Shown one piece after another: positions 5,430-9,138 of a stretch of 9,138 nucleotides of DNA (position 1 is its first letter; each line of letters opens with the position of its first letter). The DNA is from Acidobacteriota bacterium (GTDB taxonomy: Bacteria; Planctomycetota; Phycisphaerae; WQYP01; JAJZKJ01). The notes beneath the pieces were generated by a model, which saw only the letters and a list, made by a program, of their open reading frames with translations, made no database searches and was not told the origin of the DNA. A program made the position numbers and the translations under genes. The DNA is taken from positions 1-9,138 of the forward strand of contig JAJZKJ010000059.1 in assembly GCA_021804195.1 (NCBI GenBank). The letters are read 5' to 3'.

Positions 5430-6374
5430 ATGCCGGTACGGGAAATTCTGGCTGGGATCGGGGTGGTTTGCGCCCTGGGCTGCGGTCTCTGGCTCTGGCG
5501 CTGGACGTGGCGCTCGCCGGCGGCGGCGCGCTTTCCCGCTTATGGCTGGTTTGGGCTGGCCGCCATCGCGGGGCTGGAAGCGGCGCTGTTCGGCCATTTT
5601 CCGGGGGCGGGCCGGTACTTCACCCCCCTGATCTGGACCGCATATATCGCGGTCGCCGGAGCCTGCGTGGAACGGATTCGAGGCGATTCGCCGATCCGGC
5701 AAGCCGGGCCGTTCGCCGCCCAGGCGCTGTTATCCATACCGGTCTGGCTGCTGTTTGAAGCCTACAATTTCCGCCTGCGAAACTGGCGCTATGTGGGCGT
5801 GCCGGCTCATTTCTGGAATTTTTTGCTGAGCGGTTCCTGGGCCTTCGCCACCATATTTCCCGGATTATTTCTGACCGCCGAGATTCTGTATCACGCGCGG
5901 CTGTATAAAAAAACCTGCCGCCCCTGGCGGCCCAGTCCAGGCTTGCGCGCCGGGCTGGGGTTGCTGGGACTGCTTTGCGTGCTGGCGCCATTGCTTACGC
6001 CCCGGCATCTGGCGGCCTATCAGTTTGGCCTGGTATGGATTGGTTTTGTGGCGCTGGATCTGGTCAATGACGCGCTGGGCTGGCCGTCATTATTGGCCGA
6101 CCTGCGGGCCGGCGCGCCGGGCCGCGGGCTGGCGCTGCTGGGCGCCGGGGTCATCTGCGGATTTTTCTGGGAGTTCTGGAATTATTGGGCCGGCGCCCGC
6201 TGGCAGTATATTTTTCCCATCGGCCAGAAGATCAAGGTTTTCGAAATGCCGGCGCCGGGATTTCTGGGCTTTCCCCCGTTTGTGCTGGAGTGCTTTACGC
6301 TTTATGTTTTCTGCGCCTGGGCGCTGTTGCCCCCCAGGCTCCGCCGGGCGCCGCTGGATCACATTCAGCGTTAA
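5430..6374 (+). CDS. Polytopic membrane protein with an internal duplication, function unknown
   Basis: The protein has 314 residues and about seven to eight hydrophobic segments, so it is an integral inner-membrane protein. Two halves share the same order of motifs. The first has LIWTAYIAVAG (67-77), then FEAYN (109-113) and NWRY (118-121), then FPGLFLTAE (143-151). The second has LVWIGFVAL (201-209), then WEFWN (247-251) and RWQY (257-260), then FPPFVLE (281-287). Glu110, Asn113, Trp119 and Tyr121 therefore pair with Glu248, Asn251, Trp258 and Tyr260. Polar Glu and Asn residues kept twice in or near membrane helices suggest a twofold active or binding site. I recognise no named family. The small-membrane-domain lycopene cyclases came to mind but the motifs do not match well enough. 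It starts 47 bases after the LolA-like gene on the same strand, with no Shine-Dalgarno sequence before the ATG. Confidence 0.85.
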   Translation: MPVREILAGIGVVCALGCGLWLWRWTWRSPAAARFPAYGWFGLAAIAGLEAALFGHFPGAGRYFTPLIWTAYIAVAGACVERIRGDSPIRQAGPFAAQALLSIPVWLLFEAYNFRLRNWRYVGVPAHFWNFLLSGSWAFATIFPGLFLTAEILYHARLYKKTCRPWRPSPGLRAGLGLLGLLCVLAPLLTPRHLAAYQFGLVWIGFVALDLVNDALGWPSLLADLRAGAPGRGLALLGAGVICGFFWEFWNYWAGARWQYIFPIGQKIKVFEMPAPGFLGFPPFVLECFTLYVFCAWALLPPRLRRAPLDHIQR

Positions 6375-6414
6375 GCATCGCACAGCGGCGTTGGAGCCCG
6401 TTCGGCAATTCTAT

Positions 6415-6425
6415 TATGCTAGTCT
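6415..6425 (+). promoter_or_regulatory. Candidate -10 region of the MlaD-type gene
   Basis: Two overlapping -10-like hexamers, TATGCT (6415-6420) and TAGTCT (6420-6425), lie 30-40 bases before the TTG start. The second is followed by GAAC, as upstream of gyrB. TTGGAG (6391-6396) is 18 bases from TATGCT and could serve as a weak -35. The leader would be short and contain the strong AGAGGGGG ribosome binding site. Confidence 0.3.
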
Positions 6426-6441
6426 GAACCTGAGCGTACCC

Positions 6442-6449
6442 AGAGGGGG
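6442..6449 (+). promoter_or_regulatory. Ribosome binding site that fixes the TTG start of the MlaD-type gene
   Basis: AGAGGGGG ends five bases before the TTG at 6455. No ATG occurs in frame until codon 16, which lies inside the conserved lead-in to the membrane helix and has no comparable site, so TTG is the likely start. Confidence 0.6.
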
Positions 6450-6454
6450 CAGGC

Positions 6455-7534
6455 TTGCCATCACGCGCGGATTTGAAGTGGTCGCAGCTTAAAGTCGGCA
6501 TGGTGGTGGCGATCGCCACGGCCGTGCTGCTGGTGGTATTTTTCGCCATGAGCGCGGAGACCGGCCTGTTCCACAGCCATATACACCTAGTCACCTACGT
6601 GGAAAACGCCGCCAATCTGCACAATGGCGCCGTGGTGGATTTGCAGGGGGTGCGCATCGGCAATGTCACGCGCGTGCATATCGCCAGCCATCCGCCCAAC
6701 TCCACATATCCGGTGCGGATTGACATGCAGGTCGAAGCCAACCATAGCCGCTGGCTGCGCACCAACTCGCGGGTGGAACTGGGCACCACGACGTTTTTAG
6801 GCGAAACCATCGTCAATATCCATCCGGGCACTCCGGCGGCGCCGGCCGCGGTCAACGGCACGGTGCTGCCCGCGGTGAATGCCACCGGCATTTCGCAACT
6901 GCTGGTTTCAAGCCACAGCGTTCTGCAAAACGCCAATGAGCTGGAATTGCGGCTGGGCAAAATTCTCGATCAGATTCAATACGGCAAAAGTTCGATCGGC
7001 CGCTTCATCTATACCGATACCCTTTACCGGCGGTTTGATCAGATCGCGGCCAACGTATCGAGCCTGACTCATGCCATCTCGACCGGACAGGGCACGATCG
7101 GAAAGCTGATTGTCAGCCGCACGATGTACGACAAGCTCAACCACACGCTCGACAGCCTGAACGCCACCCTCGACGCGGTGCGCTCGGGCCACGGCACCGC
7201 GGCCAAACTGATCAACGATCCCTCGCTGTATAACCACCTGAACCGGCTCGCCAAAAACCTGAACTCCACCGTGACGGCGATCAATCAGGGCAAGGGAACG
7301 CTGGGACAGTTGGTCGAAAACCGCCAACTGGCGGTGCGGCTGCAAAACACGGTGGACAATCTGAATGCCATTCTGGCCGGGGTGCGGGCGGGCAAAGGCT
7401 CGGCCGGCCAGCTCTTTAATAACCCCCAGCTTTATCAGCGGCTGAACACCACGCTCAACCGGGCCAGCCAATTGCTGCGGGAAATCCGGAAAAATCCCCG
7501 CAAATACCTGACGCTGCATTTGAAAATTTTCTAG
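6455..7534 (+). CDS. MlaD family protein (MCE domain) with a repeated C-terminal tail
   Basis: This is a 359-residue membrane-anchored MCE protein, the substrate-binding component type of Mla lipid-transport systems. The order is LKWSQLKVGMVVAI (7-20), one transmembrane helix (about 15-32), then a periplasmic MCE domain (about 43-124) with NLHNGAVVDLQGVRIGNVTR (54-73) and ELGTTTFLGETIVNI (108-122). MCE domains form hexameric rings with a central lipid channel. Residues 177-346 are five gap-free 34-residue repeats, then a short basic tail (NPRKYLTLHLKIF). The repeats probably form long helices that extend the hexamer as a tube or brush, which is inference. Start is TTG, chosen for the AGAGGGGG site (6442-6449). 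No MlaE, MlaF or MlaB gene is in the window, so the ABC partner must be elsewhere if it exists. NAD kinase follows after 22 bases. Confidence 0.92.
   Translation: MPSRADLKWSQLKVGMVVAIATAVLLVVFFAMSAETGLFHSHIHLVTYVENAANLHNGAVVDLQGVRIGNVTRVHIASHPPNSTYPVRIDMQVEANHSRWLRTNSRVELGTTTFLGETIVNIHPGTPAAPAAVNGTVLPAVNATGISQLLVSSHSVLQNANELELRLGKILDQIQYGKSSIGRFIYTDTLYRRFDQIAANVSSLTHAISTGQGTIGKLIVSRTMYDKLNHTLDSLNATLDAVRSGHGTAAKLINDPSLYNHLNRLAKNLNSTVTAINQGKGTLGQLVENRQLAVRLQNTVDNLNAILAGVRAGKGSAGQLFNNPQLYQRLNTTLNRASQLLREIRKNPRKYLTLHLKIF
6983..7492 (+). repeat. Five in-frame 102-base (34-residue) tandem repeats
   Basis: Units are 6983-7084, 7085-7186, 7187-7288, 7289-7390 and 7391-7492, with no insertions or deletions. 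Within each unit, position 1 is always Gly, position 3 Gly in four of five, position 4 Ser/Thr, position 6 Gly (Ala once), position 8 Leu/Phe, position 14 Leu/Met, position 15 Tyr (Ala in unit 4), position 18 Leu/Phe and position 26 Asn/Ser. The first unit (GKSSIGRF) is the most diverged. DNA identity between units is moderate, so the repeat is old and held by selection on the protein. Confidence 0.9.
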
Positions 7535-7556
7535 CGGCTCCATCCCCGCGGTTCGC

Positions 7557-8462
7557 ATGAACGCATTCTCCCAAACCTGGGAAGTAACTTCCCGGCCTTC
7601 CACCGCGCCGCTGGTGATCGCGGCGGGCGAGGTAGCGGTGTTTTCCAAACCCCGCCATGCGGACGTGCCCGCCATGGTCGGACAACTGCGGCAGGAACTG
7701 CGGGCGAGCGGACGGGAACTGGTTCTCGACGACAATACCGCGCGCGCGGCGGGCGAGGCGGGCGGCCGGGACGATTGGGCGCAAAGCCAGCCGGCGCTGG
7801 CCATCGCGCTGGGCGGCGATGGCACGCTGCTGCATGCCGCGCGCCAATTGCGCGCCCAGGGCACGCCGCTGCTGGGCGTGAATCTGGGAACGCTGGGATT
7901 TTTAACCGAGCTGGCGCCGGAAGAAATGGCGGCGGGCCTGGCCCAGGTGTTGCACGGCGAAGCCCGGGAAGACCGGCGCAGCGTGCTTGCCGCCGCGGTG
8001 CGCGGCGCCACGGTGAAACGGCTGGAAGCGCTGAATGATTTCGTGATCAGCAAAGGCCCGCTGGCGCGGGTGATTGATTTTGAGCTGATGATTGAAGGCG
8101 AAAATGTGGCCCATTACCGGGCCGATGGCTTGATCGTCGCCACCCCCACCGGTTCCACCGCCTATTCGCTCAGCGCCGGCGGGCCGCTGGTGCAGCCGGA
8201 ACTGGCGGCCTGGGCCCTTACCCCCATCTGCCCCCACGCCCTGAATAACCGCCCTTTACTGGTGCGCGACACGGCCCGGATCGAAATTCATATGCTGGCG
8301 GTGGGCGAACAGACGTACCTGACCATGGATGGACAGCCCGGTTGTCCCCTGGCCGCCGGCGACCGCATTATTTTCCAGAAAAGCCCGCACGATGTGCGGC
8401 TGGTGCGGCGGCCCGGATATTCGTACTACGACCTGCTGCGCCGCAAACTGAAATGGGGCTGA
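7557..8462 (+). CDS. nadK: NAD kinase
   Basis: NadK phosphorylates NAD to NADP using ATP or polyphosphate in the cytoplasm and sets the cell's NADP pool. All family hallmarks are present in order: VAVFSKPRH (26-34, first strand), GGDGT (86-90, with the catalytic Asp88), NLGTLGFL (109-116), ND (160-161), DGLIVATPTGSTAYSLSAGG (190-209) and DGQ (258-260). The length of 301 residues is usual for bacterial enzymes. The ATG at 7557 adds about 25 residues before the first strand and has no Shine-Dalgarno sequence. A GTG at 7638 is preceded by GAGG, but it would cut into the first strand, so I keep the ATG with some doubt. The gene lies 22 bases after the MlaD-type gene and may be co-transcribed with it. 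No functional link between the two is evident. Confidence 0.96.
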   Translation: MNAFSQTWEVTSRPSTAPLVIAAGEVAVFSKPRHADVPAMVGQLRQELRASGRELVLDDNTARAAGEAGGRDDWAQSQPALAIALGGDGTLLHAARQLRAQGTPLLGVNLGTLGFLTELAPEEMAAGLAQVLHGEAREDRRSVLAAAVRGATVKRLEALNDFVISKGPLARVIDFELMIEGENVAHYRADGLIVATPTGSTAYSLSAGGPLVQPELAAWALTPICPHALNNRPLLVRDTARIEIHMLAVGEQTYLTMDGQPGCPLAAGDRIIFQKSPHDVRLVRRPGYSYYDLLRRKLKWG

Positions 8463-8480
8463 GGCTGGGCCGCAGGGATC

Positions 8481-8510
8481 ATGACAACGGCGGCAAAAGG
8501 AATATAAAAT
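8481..8510 (+). promoter_or_regulatory. Candidate promoter of the rhamnosidase-like gene
   Basis: ATGACA (8481-8486, five of six -35 bases) is followed 16 bases later by TATAAA (8503-8508), or 18 bases later by TAAAAT (8505-8510). This is the best consensus-like promoter in the window. It sits in the 73-base spacer after nadK and gives a short leader carrying the AGGTGAGG ribosome binding site (8525-8532). Confidence 0.45.
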
Positions 8511-8520
8511 CAAGCCGCCG
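8488..8520. promoter_or_regulatory. Inverted repeat CGGCGGC-N19-GCCGCCG around the -10 box
   Basis: CGGCGGC (8488-8494) and GCCGCCG (8514-8520) are perfect 7-base inverted arms, with the AT-rich -10 element between them. This is a reasonable operator geometry for a dimeric repressor of a carbohydrate gene. There is no run of T after the second arm and the loop is 19 bases, so it does not look like a terminator for nadK. GC-rich triplet arms also arise easily by chance in this genome. Confidence 0.25.
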
Positions 8521-8535
8521 CAACAGGTGAGGCGC

Positions 8536-9138
8536 ATGAAATTTCGTTTTACACAGCACAGATCTGATTTGCGGCCGCGGGTTTGGCTTCCGGGCTTAGC
8601 CGGACTTTTACTGCTCTGCGCGCCCGCCAGCTGGGGCTGGGCGCGGTATCGCATGCCGCGGGTGCACTGGCGGGCGCAGTGGATTTGGGCCGCCACGCCG
8701 GCCACTTCGCGCTGGCTGGGGCCGCAAACCGCGGCCGGGCCCGGGGTCCGCATGATCCCGCCGCATCGCAATCAGTTTTTGCGTTTTCGCAAATCATTTC
8801 ATCTCACCCGAGTTCCCCGGTTCGCCCGGCTGGCGATTTTTGCGGTTAGCCGGTATGAGCTATGGATCAACGGCCATCGCATCGGCCAAGGGCCGGCCAA
8901 GGCGCCTGAATACTGGGGCTACTACGATGTGTTTTCCGCGGCGCGCTGGCTGCGCCCCGGCCGCAATGTCATCGCCGTGGAAGTGCATTGGTTTCAGCGG
9001 CCCACGGCGGGATTTCCGGTTACGCCCGGCTCCTGGGGCCATGGCGCGCTCTTATGCCAACTCGCGCTGGGGCATGGCAGCGGCCGGCGTTATATCCTCA
9101 GCGACGGAAGCTGGCGGGTGGCGCCCAACCCCGCCTGG
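8536..9138 (+). CDS. Secreted protein with alpha-L-rhamnosidase-type N-terminal domain (5' part, runs off the right edge)
   Basis: The frame is open from ATG 8536 to the window edge (201 residues). A basic start and the hydrophobic stretch WLPGLAGLLLLCAPASWGWA (17-36) form a signal peptide. The rest matches the N-terminal beta-sandwich domains that precede the catalytic barrel in GH78 alpha-L-rhamnosidases: AQWIWA (47-52), FLRFRKSFHL (81-90), ARLAIFAVSRYELWINGHRI (97-116), GQGPAKAPEYWGYYDVF (117-133), LRPGRNVIAVEVHWF (139-153) and LSDGSWRV (188-195). These domains bind or position carbohydrate. The catalytic domain lies beyond the window, so the enzyme class is provisional, and another glycosidase or a beta-sandwich protein without a barrel is possible. 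AGGTGAGG (8525-8532) is a strong ribosome binding site and supports this start. The gene probably has its own promoter and is not part of the nadK unit. Confidence 0.8.
   Translation, partial: MKFRFTQHRSDLRPRVWLPGLAGLLLLCAPASWGWARYRMPRVHWRAQWIWAATPATSRWLGPQTAAGPGVRMIPPHRNQFLRFRKSFHLTRVPRFARLAIFAVSRYELWINGHRIGQGPAKAPEYWGYYDVFSAARWLRPGRNVIAVEVHWFQRPTAGFPVTPGSWGHGALLCQLALGHGSGRRYILSDGSWRVAPNPAW

Noticed and set aside
5430..6374. Assignment of the 314-residue membrane protein as a lycopene cyclase or carotenoid enzyme
   Set aside because: There is general similarity in helix number and acidic membrane residues, but the motif order does not match and no carotenoid gene is nearby.
6908..8053. A 381-codon minus-strand open frame across the MlaD tail and nadK
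   Set aside because: It is antisense to two well-supported genes, and its Ser/Arg/Ala-rich then Val/Gly/Gln-rich composition follows from their codon bias.
8256..8771. A minus-strand open frame spanning the nadK end and the rhamnosidase-like start
   Set aside because: It overlaps two genes and a promoter on the other strand and has no family features.
1..9138. CRISPR array, tRNA, IS element, toxin-antitoxin or phage module
   Set aside because: I looked for spaced direct repeats, tRNA arms, terminal inverted repeats around transposases and small paired genes, and found none. The only tandem repeats are protein-coding.

Overview
This is a GC-rich (roughly 60%), gene-dense bacterial window. 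The protein set suggests Acidobacteriota: a small membrane-anchored protein next to a LolA-like carrier, an MlaD protein with a repeated C-terminal tail, an ACS-type sugar-acid transporter and a rhamnosidase-type secreted protein. That assignment is inferred from protein style only, because there is no rRNA or phylogenetic marker beyond a gyrB fragment. I see no tRNA, rRNA, CRISPR array, insertion sequence or phage gene, and no gene-free stretch longer than about 225 bases.

Layout. On the left, the 5' part of gyrB runs leftwards off the window (minus strand). A 224-base divergent spacer separates it from a class II aldolase-type gene (586-1398, +). A short coiled-coil protein follows (1450-1785, +). 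It converges on a minus-strand pair read right to left: an ACS-family MFS transporter (2794-4152) whose stop codon overlaps the start of a secreted thioredoxin-fold protein (1808-2797). A second divergent spacer (4153-4330) precedes a long plus-strand run: a one-helix membrane protein (4331-4672), an overlapping LolA-like carrier (4660-5382), a polytopic membrane protein with an internal duplication (5430-6374), an MlaD/MCE-domain protein with five exact 34-residue repeats (6455-7534), NAD kinase (7557-8462), and the start of a secreted protein with an alpha-L-rhamnosidase-type N-terminal domain (8536 to the edge).

How the genes may work together. The stretch 4331-7534 reads as a cell-envelope block: a periplasmic lipid or lipoprotein carrier, an inner-membrane anchor, an unknown integral membrane protein and a lipid-transport MCE protein. 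No MlaE/MlaF/MlaB ABC partner is visible, so any lipid-trafficking role is inference. gyrB and nadK are housekeeping genes. The transporter, the aldolase and the rhamnosidase-like protein would fit use of plant-derived sugars and sugar acids, but nothing in the sequence links them into one pathway.

The observations most worth following are the twofold E-N-W-Y duplication in the 314-residue membrane protein, the perfect 34-residue periodicity in the MlaD tail, the transporter/thioredoxin translational coupling, and a TA-N2-CTGAA element upstream of three genes. I do not see a clear-cut new defence or mobile system.
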